Assembly (NCBI RefSeq): GCF_024461735.1 | Contig: NZ_JANGAD010000002.1 | Span: forward strand, 248,001 to 312,000 | Direction: 5' to 3' | Origin: Anaerotignum propionicum | Lineage (GTDB): Bacteria > Bacillota > Clostridia > Lachnospirales > Anaerotignaceae | DNA: 64,000 nucleotides | In this document: positions 8,440 to 16,073 of the stretch, piece by piece | How the letters are laid out: each line of letters begins with the position of its first letter | Position numbering within the stretch: position 1 is the first letter of the stretch | Translations under genes and position numbers: made by a program | The notes under the pieces: model-generated | The model's database searches: none | Told to the model about the DNA's origin: nothing | What the model saw: only the letters and a program-made list of their open reading frames with translations

Positions 8440-9725
8440 CAAGTGGTATTGCTCTTGTTGTTTTTGGTGCACTGATTGTATCCTTGGTTTTGACCGTTCC
8501 CATCGGTTTTTCCTTGGGTATTGCATCATTATCTTATATTTTATACACAAAACAGCTGACATTTGGCTTTATTACACAGAACCTTGTAACCGGTGCAGAC
8601 TCCTTCCCCATTATGGCGATTCCGTTTTTCGTTTTTGCCGGTGAATTAATGGGCGGCGGTGGCATCTCTCGCCGATTGCTGAATGTTGCTAACGTTTATT
8701 TTGGTCGTATCCAAGGTGGTTTGGCTATCGTAACGGTAGTAGTTTGTATGTTCTTTGCGGCAATCTCCGGTTCCGGCCCTGCAACCGTTGCAGCGGTAGG
8801 CGGTATGGTTGTTCCCACCATGATACAAAAAGGATATGACAAAAAGTTCGTATTGGCTTTGATTGCTGCGGCAGGTTCCATTGGCGTTATTATCCCTCCC
8901 AGCATCCCTATGGTTGTTTACAGCGTTACCACAAACAGCTCTGTAAGTAAGCTGTTTATGGCAGGCTTTATTCCCGGTATCATCATTGGTATTGTTTTGA
9001 TTGGTTATTCCTATTACTATGCTAGAAAAATGGGATATAAGGGAGATACCGAACCATTTACAGTAAAAAGAGCATTAAGAGAAACTTGGGATGCCAAATG
9101 GGCGCTCCTTTCTCCTGTCATTATTCTGGGTGGTATTTACGGTGGTATCTTTACACCAACAGAAGCTGCGGCTGTATCTGTAATCTACAGCTTGGTTATC
9201 GGCTGTTTGGTTTATAAAGAAATGAATTTTAAACAGTTATTGAACGTTACTAAAAATGCTTGTGAAACAACAGCAACCATTTTGATTGTAATCGGTTGTG
9301 CTGCTGGTTTCTCCAAGGTTCTTACATTGGGACGTATCCCTACGACAGTAGCAACTTTCTTAACTTCTTTGACTGATAGCAAGATTTTGATTCTCTTGTT
9401 AATCAACGTATTGCTGTTGATTGTTGGTTGTTTCATGGAAACCTTGTGTGCAATTATGATTTTGGCTCCTATTCTGTTCCCTGTGGTAACAGCAATGGGT
9501 GTAGACGTAACACACTTTGGTATTATTATGGTAGTTAACTTGGCAATCGGCTTTATCACACCTCCTCTGGGCGTAAACTTGTTCGTCGCCTCCCGTGTGG
9601 GTGAAACTACGTTGGATAATGTCATAAAAGGTATTATACCATTCTTGGTTTTGATGATTGCCACACTGATGTTGATTACTTATGTACCAGCAATCTCCCT
9701 GTTCTTGCCTAATATACTATCCTAA
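8436..9725 (+). CDS. TRAP transporter large permease subunit (DctM family)
   Basis: 429 residues, full length, about 12 membrane helices, belonging to the ion-transporter superfamily. Family motifs visible: PFFVFAGELMGGGGISRRLL, the helical-hairpin loop AAISGSGPATVAAVGG, IIPPSIPMVVY, GIFTPTEAAAVSVIY and FITPPLGVNLFVASR. It carries the substrate and sodium path of the transporter. Its start overlaps the DctQ stop (ATGA), pointing to coupled translation. Confidence 0.95.
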   Translation: MTSGIALVVFGALIVSLVLTVPIGFSLGIASLSYILYTKQLTFGFITQNLVTGADSFPIMAIPFFVFAGELMGGGGISRRLLNVANVYFGRIQGGLAIVTVVVCMFFAAISGSGPATVAAVGGMVVPTMIQKGYDKKFVLALIAAAGSIGVIIPPSIPMVVYSVTTNSSVSKLFMAGFIPGIIIGIVLIGYSYYYARKMGYKGDTEPFTVKRALRETWDAKWALLSPVIILGGIYGGIFTPTEAAAVSVIYSLVIGCLVYKEMNFKQLLNVTKNACETTATILIVIGCAAGFSKVLTLGRIPTTVATFLTSLTDSKILILLLINVLLLIVGCFMETLCAIMILAPILFPVVTAMGVDVTHFGIIMVVNLAIGFITPPLGVNLFVASRVGETTLDNVIKGIIPFLVLMIATLMLITYVPAISLFLPNILS

Positions 9726-9757
9726 GGCTTTACTAGGATGAAAGGAAGTTATGGGTT

Positions 9758-9844
9758 ATGGTTAATGTAAATAAAGCAAAGGATTGCTTGCTTGATTGTG
9801 CGGTTATCTTATTTGCTGCAATTTGTATGTTCTATTATTATTAA
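9758..9844 (+). CDS. Possible 28-residue membrane microprotein after dctM
   Basis: A short frame with ATG at 9758, MVNVNKAKDCLLDCAVILFA then AICMFYYY, a single hydrophobic helix with two N-terminal cysteines and a Tyr tail. gaaaggaag stands eight or nine bases upstream. It lies 32 bases after dctM and before the operon terminator, so it would be co-transcribed. It could be a transporter-associated microprotein or chance; no family is recognised. Confidence 0.35.
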   Translation: MVNVNKAKDCLLDCAVILFAAICMFYYY

Positions 9845-9895
9845 TTTAGATGTCCCCTATCTTAGGATAGCTGAGACGCATATTGAACTCCGGAG

Positions 9896-9936
9896 GAGCC
9901 CTCTTTCTGAAAAGAAAGGGGGTTCTTCGTTTTTCT
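9896..9936 (+). terminator. Terminator of the TRAP operon
   Basis: gagccctctttct pairs (with G-T pairs) to agaaagggggttc and is followed by ttcgtttttc. It lies 37 bases from the right end of the element. Confidence 0.8.
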
Positions 9937-9972
9937 AGATATATATTTTTATGCCAGAATTCACAGGTTCGA

Positions 9973-10191
9973 TTACGTCACATGGGTGCCGTGACCGTTA
10001 TCATCATAGGGCTCTTTTTTTCCGTTTACAAAATCCCGAAAAGCGGCAATTCGATTGAGTGGCGAAATAAAATCCGCAACGGGAGAGATGCCTGTATCCA
10101 GGAAGGCAATACCGATTCCCTTTCCTGTGAAAAGGGTTTCAGGAGAGGTTTTGGCTTCGCCTCTTTGGGACGAATAATTTGGAAAAGACAT
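9973..10191 (-). pseudogene. Subtilisin-like S8 protease, N-terminal part of a split gene
   Basis: 72 codons from an ATG at 10191 with agaaaggagatg upstream. It encodes the catalytic Asp motif IGIAFLDTGISP and the His motif DDNGHGTHVT, then meets a stop supplied by the inserted element. The remaining domain with the catalytic Ser is at 1285-2010. There is no signal peptide, as in intracellular subtilisins. This half keeps the native ribosome binding site and presumably the promoter, so excision of the element would restore expression of a whole protease. Alone it should be inactive. Confidence 0.9.
9974..9993. other. Right attachment site of the 8-kb element
   Basis: tacgtcacatgggtgccgtg. 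The left half belongs to the element and the right half to the protease gene. The core acatgggt (9980-9987) matches 2000-2007. Read with the left site it gives an element site tacgtcacatgggtcacgta and a chromosomal site cccgtgacatgggtgccgtg. Confidence 0.75.
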
Positions 10192-10314
10192 GGAAAAACA
10201 TCTCCTTTCTTTCTCTATTAAAATATGTGAAAATGAGTTTTTGGGAATAGGCAAAGGTATTTTTTCTTTCTGTTCATCATATCTTTTTAAAAGGCTTGTT
10301 GGGGGAGGTGTGAA

Positions 10315-10782
10315 ATGGAGGATAAATTGAACGGCGATCAGATGAAGCTTTTGAGCACGATGATGGGCGCGGATGGAAGCGATGCCTTTCGTATGATGGA
10401 GAAAGTAGAGCGGCTGCGTCGTCTTTTTGGGAGTGCGGAGGAGCAAAAGCCTCAGGACATTCAAGTGAAAGAAGCTTCTGTACAAGAGTCACCCTTTGGC
10501 ACTACACAGGGAGAAAATATTTTATTTTCTGCCATTCCATTTTTGGATATGGAATTTCAAAAAAATATTTTTGTCATAGCACGTTTTATGGAAATAAGGC
10601 GGGTGTTAGAGGGGACCAAACTGGAAACAAGAGAAAAACAGGAGGATCCTGTATACCGCAGGCATAATTTGCTGCAAGCAGTAAAACCTTATTTAGCACC
10701 ACAAGATAAAATGCAAATAGATACTATGCTCAAAATTATGGAGATTAGAAATATTATGGATCGCAAGGAGGGGCAATCGTGA
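10315..10782 (+). CDS. Hypothetical helical repeat protein
   Basis: 155 residues, unknown function. Two related ~30-residue helical repeats can be seen, LFSAIPFLDMEFQKNIFVIA with RFMEIRRVLE, and LLQAVKPYLAPQDKMQIDTM with LKIMEIRNIM; the protein at 848-1285 carries a third. RBS gggggaggtg. It is divergent from the protease promoter and its stop overlaps the next gene's start (GTGA). The arrangement of protease plus these proteins on both sides suggests a common process, but its nature is not shown. Confidence 0.65.
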   Translation: MEDKLNGDQMKLLSTMMGADGSDAFRMMEKVERLRRLFGSAEEQKPQDIQVKEASVQESPFGTTQGENILFSAIPFLDMEFQKNIFVIARFMEIRRVLEGTKLETREKQEDPVYRRHNLLQAVKPYLAPQDKMQIDTMLKIMEIRNIMDRKEGQS

Positions 10783-11039
10783 GCAAAGATTGGGATATCC
10801 CAGAAGTACAGGCATTAGGGGAAGAAAGACTGAAATTGATACGGGAAGCGGCGGAAAAAAGCCGTGGAAAAACAGGCATGGAACGACTTGATGTATTGTT
10901 GGAGTTTGGTGAGCGGTTGGCGGAGGGCGGAAAATTGCCTGAGGATCAGCAAAAGGCTCTTTTGGCGGCAGTGAGTGCTACCTTACCAAAAGAGGAGCAG
11001 GAGCGTATGGTTCAAGTAATGTCCATGCTGGGCTATTAA
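10779..11039 (+). CDS. Hypothetical small charged protein
   Basis: 86 residues, highly charged and predicted helical, no membrane segment, ending in ERMVQVMSMLGY. GTG start overlapping the stop of the upstream gene, with caaggaggg in front, so the two are translationally coupled. No family recognised. A terminator follows 44 bases later and closes the two-gene operon. Confidence 0.65.
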   Translation: MSKDWDIPEVQALGEERLKLIREAAEKSRGKTGMERLDVLLEFGERLAEGGKLPEDQQKALLAAVSATLPKEEQERMVQVMSMLGY

Positions 11040-11082
11040 TTTCCACCAAAGAGCCCAAAATTTCTTTTACTTAAGTTTCTTG

Positions 11083-11116
11083 GCGGTGTTTGCATTTGGC
11101 AGATGCCGCTTTTTTG
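11083..11116 (+). terminator. Terminator of the two-gene operon
   Basis: gcggtgtttgc and gcagatgccgc pair around atttg, with TTTTTT behind. Confidence 0.75.
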
Positions 11117-11331
11117 TGCTCCTTTAAAAAGGAACTAGCCTTTACTAGAATCGTGGATATTTATATATGTAAGAACTCTGTATAAAAAACAGTTTTGAAG
11201 GGGAAGGTCTACGAAAAAAGCAGTAGGGTTAATGATATATACACCAGATTATTGGAATAAATCGTGTTATAATGTATGATTTTTTGGACAGAATTTTATT
11301 GAGCTATCGTGAAAGATTATTTTTACAAAAT

Positions 11332-11367
11332 AAAAAGCCCATGCTGGAAAGACAGCGGGCTTTTTTG
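11332..11367. terminator. Isolated terminator-like hairpin
   Basis: aaaagccca-tgctg and cagcgggctttt pair, followed by tttgatg. No convincing gene ends here; a 60-codon frame from 11272 runs straight through it. The hairpin may end a short untranslated RNA or be a relic. The stretch 11117-11331 holds nothing else I can support. Confidence 0.5.
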
Positions 11368-11405
11368 ATGTTACAAACAGGAAAAATGGATGTAGGGAAA
11401 AGGTA

Positions 11406-11780
11406 TCAATTCATTCCGAATAAATATAGTATCACGAATAAGAAAATCAGTTGATTTCCGTTGCAACAGGAATCATTGCAGGAATTTGCGCATGTGAGAG
11501 AGTTATTACGGCAAGGATCTTCACATACCGGGTTCGCCGGTTGAGGCTGACAGTTTTTAACTTGAGGCTTTTCTACACAAATGGGTTTTTCCTCACAAAC
11601 AGGTTGCTTTCGGGTTTTCTCTTCACAAACGGGCTGTTCTCTGCAAACCGGGAGCTCCTTACAATTTGGGTGTGCAGTGGGTATACTTCCCCAGTCTGAT
11701 ACAGGTGTGGGACGTTGATAAATAGGGCGTCCGCAAGTACGAGAAGAAAAAGGATATGGTAAATTTGGATTATGATACAT
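11406..11780 (-). CDS. Cys/Pro-rich repetitive protein, possibly spore- or envelope-associated
   Basis: 124 residues from the ATG at 11780, chosen because ttacggaggtaattcc precedes it; an upstream in-frame ATG at 11852 lacks this. The middle has imperfect repeats of the form QPVCEEK/PICVEKPQV, then a Cys/Asn-rich stretch, and the chain ends in the hydrophobic QLIFLFVILYLFGMN. Such low-complexity Cys-rich proteins are common in clostridial spore coats, but nothing here proves this. The gene stands alone and is divergent from the phosphatase gene. Confidence 0.6.
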   Translation of the reverse strand: MYHNPNLPYPFSSRTCGRPIYQRPTPVSDWGSIPTAHPNCKELPVCREQPVCEEKTRKQPVCEEKPICVEKPQVKNCQPQPANPVCEDPCRNNSLTCANSCNDSCCNGNQLIFLFVILYLFGMN

Positions 11781-11906
11781 GGAATTACCTCCGTAATGTC
11801 GTTTTATTAAATATATGAGCAAATGGGCAATATTTTTCTTCTTTTTTTTCACCCACGAACTTTTTTATGATATAGTAAGAAGGAAGGTAAGGAGTGGAAT
11901 GACGGT

Positions 11907-12695
11907 ATGAGAGAGCATCGGGAACGAAACTTCCGTATTTTAGAATTCAAAGAAAATAAATTTGATATCATTGGCGATGTCCATGGTTGTTACGATGAAC
12001 TGATGGAGCTTGTGAGCAAATTGGGATATGAAAAAAAAGGACAAGCCTATTTTCACCCAAAGGGCAGAAGAATGATTTCTGTGGGTGATGTGGCGGATAA
12101 AGGGCCAAAGAATATAGCTGCATTGGAATTCTGGATGGATCAGGTGGCTTATGCAGGTGCTTTCTGGGTTCATGGTAACCATTGTAATAAGCTTTACCGT
12201 TATTTTTTAGGGAATAAGGTTCGTCTCTCCCATGGCTTAGAAAATACTGTGGAGGAGTTTGAAAAGCTAACCAAGGAAGAAAGAATTGCTTTTCGCAATC
12301 GATTTATGTGCTGTTATGAAAGCCAATGTTATTATTTACTGTTGGACAAGCGCAGGCTGGCAGTTGTCCACGGAGGGTTGCGGGAAGATTCTATGGGACG
12401 CTTTTCCAACAAAATTCGGGCAGTATGCCTTTATGGGGAAACAACAGGAGTCTTTGAAAACAACGGCAAGCCAATCCGTTTAGATTGGGCGGCAGATTAT
12501 CACGGAAAGACCTTTGTGGTCTATGGTCACACGGTTGCAGAAGGCCCGCACATTGTGCAGAATACGGTGGATATTGATCAGGGCTGTGTTTATGGCGGCT
12601 ATTTGACAGCACTGCGTTATCCTGAACTGGAATTTATTCAGGTAAGAGGAAAGAAATACGCAGAATACGGTGGCGGTGGCAAGGTGCCGGATTGA
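11907..12695 (+). CDS. Metallophosphoesterase of the PrpE type
   Basis: 262 residues of the calcineurin-like superfamily. The two-metal site motifs are complete: GDVHGCYDEL near residue 22, ISVGDVADKGP at ~58, WVHGNHCNK at ~90, AVVHGGL at ~154 and VYGHTV at ~207. The PrpE/ApaH-like branch hydrolyses diadenosine polyphosphates or dephosphorylates proteins. It is cytoplasmic. It lies alone between a divergent gene and a terminator. PrpE itself is linked to spore germination in Bacillus; whether that applies here is open. Confidence 0.85.
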   Translation: MREHRERNFRILEFKENKFDIIGDVHGCYDELMELVSKLGYEKKGQAYFHPKGRRMISVGDVADKGPKNIAALEFWMDQVAYAGAFWVHGNHCNKLYRYFLGNKVRLSHGLENTVEEFEKLTKEERIAFRNRFMCCYESQCYYLLLDKRRLAVVHGGLREDSMGRFSNKIRAVCLYGETTGVFENNGKPIRLDWAADYHGKTFVVYGHTVAEGPHIVQNTVDIDQGCVYGGYLTALRYPELEFIQVRGKKYAEYGGGGKVPD

Positions 12696-12767
12696 GGCTA
12701 ATACCACTTAATAAATAGAAAAGATAAGATTAATGGTCATATTTCTATAAAACGAAGAATATAAATG

Positions 12768-12797
12768 AGAGTCATCCCAAATTAGGATGGCTCATTT
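12768..12797 (+). terminator. Hairpin after the phosphatase gene
   Basis: gagtcatcc and ggatggctc pair around caaatta, followed by atttctttg. The T run is poor, so termination may be partial. Confidence 0.55.
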
Positions 12798-12911
12798 CTT
12801 TGCAAAGGCTGGTTTCATAATCTTTCCTGAGCACAAAAGAGGATTTTTGCAGAGAATCTCGTATTTTTCTAGTATAAGAATAACAGAGAGACCCACCAAA
12901 GGAGGGATAGC

Positions 12912-13925
12912 ATGGAGTTGAGACTTTTGCAAGAGGCAAGAGAGGAAAAACTGCTTGGTGAATATGCGAAAAAAAGCGTTGATACTAAGGGAAGAGAGCG
13001 GTTTGAGGAAAAGTGCGATATTCGCACAGATTTCCAAAGGGACAGAGACCGAATTATACATTGCAAATCTTTTCGGCGCATGAAGCATAAAACCCAGGTA
13101 TTTATCTCTCCGGAAGGTGACCATTACCGCACACGGCTAACTCATACCTTAGAGGTTTCCCAAATAGCCAGGAGTATTGCACGGGCTTTGTGCCTCAATG
13201 AGGATTTGACAGAGGCCATCGCTCTGGGGCATGATCTGGGGCATACCCCCTTTGGGCATGCCGGTGAACGAAAGCTATCCAAGCTTTGTGAAGCCCATGG
13301 TGGTTTTTCTCATAACGAACAGAGCTTGAGAGTGGTTGAGAGGTTAGAGAAAAATGGTGCCGGTCTGAATTTAACTTGGGAGGTGCGGGACGGCATATTG
13401 AATCACCGCACCAGCGGGGCACCATCCTCCATGGAAGGAATGGTGGTGCAGCTTTCTGATAAGATTGCTTATACCAATCACGATATTGATGATGCTGTGC
13501 GGGCAGGAATGCTCTTGCCTCAGGATATCCCTGGGGAAATTGTGGCACTGATTGGCACTACCTCCAGCAGCCGCATCAATGCCATGATTCGGGATACCAT
13601 TATTAACAGTTCGGGTATTAATAAAATTCATATGAGCAGTCAAATGAGGGAGACCTTGACAAACTTAAGGGAATTTATGTTTCGCAAGGTTTATATGAGT
13701 CGGGTTGCCATAGAGGAGCATGAAAAGGCGGAGAAAATCATAGGAGATTTATATGAGTATTATATTGAGCATCCTGAGGTGATGGAAGGGGAGTTTTTAC
13801 AGCTGCTGCAAGAGGGCGAGCCTGTTTGGCAGGTGACTTGTGATTATATCGCTTGTATGACGGATCGTTTCGCAGTTGCAAAATATTCTCAGCTGTTTAT
13901 TCCAAAGGAGTGGAGCAAGCTCTAA
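12912..13925 (+). CDS. dGTPase-like HD-domain protein
   Basis: 337 residues of the deoxyguanosinetriphosphate triphosphohydrolase-like family, which splits dNTPs into nucleoside and tripolyphosphate and so tunes dNTP pools. The metal site is intact: RTRLTHTLEVSQIAR gives the first His, AIALGHDLGHTPFGHAGE the HD pair and following His, and DKIAYTNHDIDDA the last Asp. RBS aaaggaggg. It precedes dnaG and rpoD, an order common in Clostridia, linking nucleotide supply with replication. Confidence 0.92.
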   Translation: MELRLLQEAREEKLLGEYAKKSVDTKGRERFEEKCDIRTDFQRDRDRIIHCKSFRRMKHKTQVFISPEGDHYRTRLTHTLEVSQIARSIARALCLNEDLTEAIALGHDLGHTPFGHAGERKLSKLCEAHGGFSHNEQSLRVVERLEKNGAGLNLTWEVRDGILNHRTSGAPSSMEGMVVQLSDKIAYTNHDIDDAVRAGMLLPQDIPGEIVALIGTTSSSRINAMIRDTIINSSGINKIHMSSQMRETLTNLREFMFRKVYMSRVAIEEHEKAEKIIGDLYEYYIEHPEVMEGEFLQLLQEGEPVWQVTCDYIACMTDRFAVAKYSQLFIPKEWSKL

Positions 13926-14255
13926 GAATTGTTACTTTATTCCTTGTTTTCATATAATTGGTATCACATGCTTATTTTTGCGGATGTTTTAGAGGATAGC
14001 TTTCCGAAGGAAGAAAATCCCAGTAACAAAGGGTTATTGCGGCCATGGAGGCAGTTTCTTTGATTGATGGATGTAATTTTATAAAATGATGTCATTTTTT
14101 CATAAATTTTTGGGCATATATACAAAATGAAGGTTAGCGAAAGGATTTTTGAAGCTTCTGTCGAATTATTATATTCGAGAAGGAAGTGCAGGGAAAGGTT
14201 CACTTCCTTTTGGACTGTTTATAGAAAAGCGAAGGGAAAAAGGAAGGTGTTGGTT
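13926..14255 (+). other. Intergenic region ahead of dnaG
   Basis: 330 bases without a supportable gene. A frame open from 14127 joins dnaG but has no ribosome binding site and its 43 extra residues do not resemble primase. The dnaG promoter presumably lies here. Confidence 0.5.
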
Positions 14256-16034
14256 GTGCGCTATCCCCGTGAAATCGTGGAGGAGGTTCGTTTACAAAAC
14301 GATATCGTTGAGGTCATTTCGCAGTATGTTCCTCTGAAGAAAAAAGGCGGTACTTATTTCGGACTTTGCCCGTTTCACAATGAAAAAACTCCATCCTTTT
14401 CCGTCAACAGCGAAAAACAATTTTATTACTGCTTTGGTTGCGGTGCCGCAGGGAATGTTTTCGGCTTTGTTATGGAGATGGAAAATTGTGATTTTCCTGA
14501 GGCATTAAAAAAACTGGCAGAGCGTGTGCATATTGCTTTGCCGGAGCCGGAAAAGAGCGGACAAGCTTTGGCGGCGGAGCAGTTGAAGGCAAGGCTGTTT
14601 GAAATCCATAGTGTGGCGGGGCGGTTTTATCACGAGGTTTTGCAAAGTGAAGAAGGCGCTGTTGCCCGCAGTTATATGGAAGGAAGAAAGCTCCAACCCA
14701 ATATCAGCCGGAAATTCGGCTTAGGCTATGCGCCGGAGAGACGAAATGCCTTAATGGAGCATTTGCGGGAAAAGGGCTACTCCATTCAGGATATGCTGCA
14801 AAGCGGCTTGGTTATCGAGAATAAAGAGAAAAATGGATATCATGATCGTTTTCGTGGTCGGTTGATGTTTCCCATTTTTGATCCACAAGGCAGGGTTGTT
14901 GGCTTTGGTGGGCGAATCATTGGGAAAGGGGAGCCAAAATACTTAAATTCTCCGGAAACAATTCTGTTTAGCAAAAGCAGAAACCTATACGGCTTGAATT
15001 TTGCCAGAGCCGCCCGTAAAAAGGAACTGATTTTGGTAGAGGGTTATATGGATATGATTTCCCTTTATCAAGCAGGTTTTCATAATGTGGTGGCGGCACT
15101 GGGAACGGCGTTTAATCAGGAGCACGCCCGTGCCCTGAAAAAATTCGCCGAGGATATTATACTTTTATATGATAGTGATGAAGCGGGCACAAATGCGGCT
15201 TTAAGAGCCATACCTGTTTTAACGGCTAACGGCTTTCGGGTGCGGGTGACCCAGGTGCCTGATGGGAAGGATCCCGATGATTTTATCAAGCAAAACGGAG
15301 CCGTTGAATTTTCAAAGCTCTTGGTAAACGCTGTCCATTATATTTCCTTTGAGATTGCTTGTATTCAAAAGAAATATAACTTGGAGAATCCGGAACATCG
15401 TGTGCGCTTTGCCACGGAGGCGGCAGACATCCTCTCTAAGCTGGATAATGCCATTGAGCGCAATGTCTATGCCGGAGAGGTAAGCCGTATGACAGGGGTG
15501 GAAGAAGGAGCAATCCGCAGTGAAATTGATAAGCGTGTGCAAAAAGAGGACATAGCTTTTCAAAATGAGGCCGAAAAAAGACGGCAAATGAATCAAAAGG
15601 CAAGTAATGTGGTTCACCATAGGGAAAAGGGACTTATGGAGGCCCAAAGAAGTATCTTGTATTATTGTGCATCGGAGCAGAAGATTTACGAAAAGTTAGT
15701 AAGTGTTTTAGAGAAAGAGGATTTTACCGAAGAAATCTATTATCGGGTTTTCCAGGCAATTGGCCAATTATGGCGGGATGTGGGGAATGTGTTTCCCGCA
15801 GAGCTGGTAAGTTTTTTTGAAAACGGAGCCGAGCAAAAGCCTGTAACGGAAATTTTCGCAATCCAACTTCCCGCCCAAAGTAAGGAAGATTTACAAAAGG
15901 CGATGAATGAAGCGGTAAAACTACTGAAACGGACGAAAATCGACAAATTGACGGCTGCCGCCGCTACGGTGGAAGAGATACAAAGGCTGGTGGAAGCCAA
16001 AAGAATGCTGGATTCCCTGTATATTACCATTTAA
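14256..16034 (+). CDS. dnaG: DNA primase
   Basis: 592 residues from a GTG at 14256, placed eight bases after aggaagg; the usual length of bacterial primases. It makes RNA primers at the fork. The N-terminal CHC2 zinc finger is clear (LCPFHNEKTPSF then FYYCFGCGAAG). The Toprim core follows with VEGYMDMISLYQAG, ALGTAF and the acidic LLYDSDEAG. The C-terminal ~150 residues are the helicase-binding part. It leads directly into rpoD, the classic macromolecular-synthesis arrangement. Confidence 0.97.
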   Translation: MRYPREIVEEVRLQNDIVEVISQYVPLKKKGGTYFGLCPFHNEKTPSFSVNSEKQFYYCFGCGAAGNVFGFVMEMENCDFPEALKKLAERVHIALPEPEKSGQALAAEQLKARLFEIHSVAGRFYHEVLQSEEGAVARSYMEGRKLQPNISRKFGLGYAPERRNALMEHLREKGYSIQDMLQSGLVIENKEKNGYHDRFRGRLMFPIFDPQGRVVGFGGRIIGKGEPKYLNSPETILFSKSRNLYGLNFARAARKKELILVEGYMDMISLYQAGFHNVVAALGTAFNQEHARALKKFAEDIILLYDSDEAGTNAALRAIPVLTANGFRVRVTQVPDGKDPDDFIKQNGAVEFSKLLVNAVHYISFEIACIQKKYNLENPEHRVRFATEAADILSKLDNAIERNVYAGEVSRMTGVEEGAIRSEIDKRVQKEDIAFQNEAEKRRQMNQKASNVVHHREKGLMEAQRSILYYCASEQKIYEKLVSVLEKEDFTEEIYYRVFQAIGQLWRDVGNVFPAELVSFFENGAEQKPVTEIFAIQLPAQSKEDLQKAMNEAVKLLKRTKIDKLTAAAATVEEIQRLVEAKRMLDSLYITI

Positions 16035-16073
16035 GATGGTTAGACTATAAGAGCAGAGAAAGGAAGGATTGCG

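Larger units (their letters stand above)
2001..9980. mobile_element. 7,980-bp integrated element with serine recombinase, inserted in a protease gene
   Basis: The limits come from the split S8 gene. Removing these bases rejoins GGTCACGGCACC to CATGTCACGGGTATC in frame and rebuilds the conserved HGTHVTGI motif. The joints share acatgggt (2000-2007 and 9980-9987). The element encodes a membrane zinc-ribbon protein, a serine recombinase, THI-box-controlled thiM-thiE, a GntR regulator and a TRAP transporter. No conjugation or phage structural genes are present, so it would be a small integrative element or a skin-like developmental element. That the recombinase inside is the enzyme responsible is inference. 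Confidence 0.82.

Noticed and set aside
8646..9664. Minus-strand open frames across dctM
   Set aside because: They are shadows of a well-conserved permease gene on the plus strand.
11272..11454. 60-codon frame between the 11-kb operon and the Cys-rich gene
   Set aside because: No ribosome binding site, and a terminator hairpin lies within it; composition does not look coding.
14127..14255. N-terminal extension of DnaG by 43 residues
   Set aside because: No ribosome binding site before 14127; the GTG at 14256 has one and gives the normal primase N-terminus.
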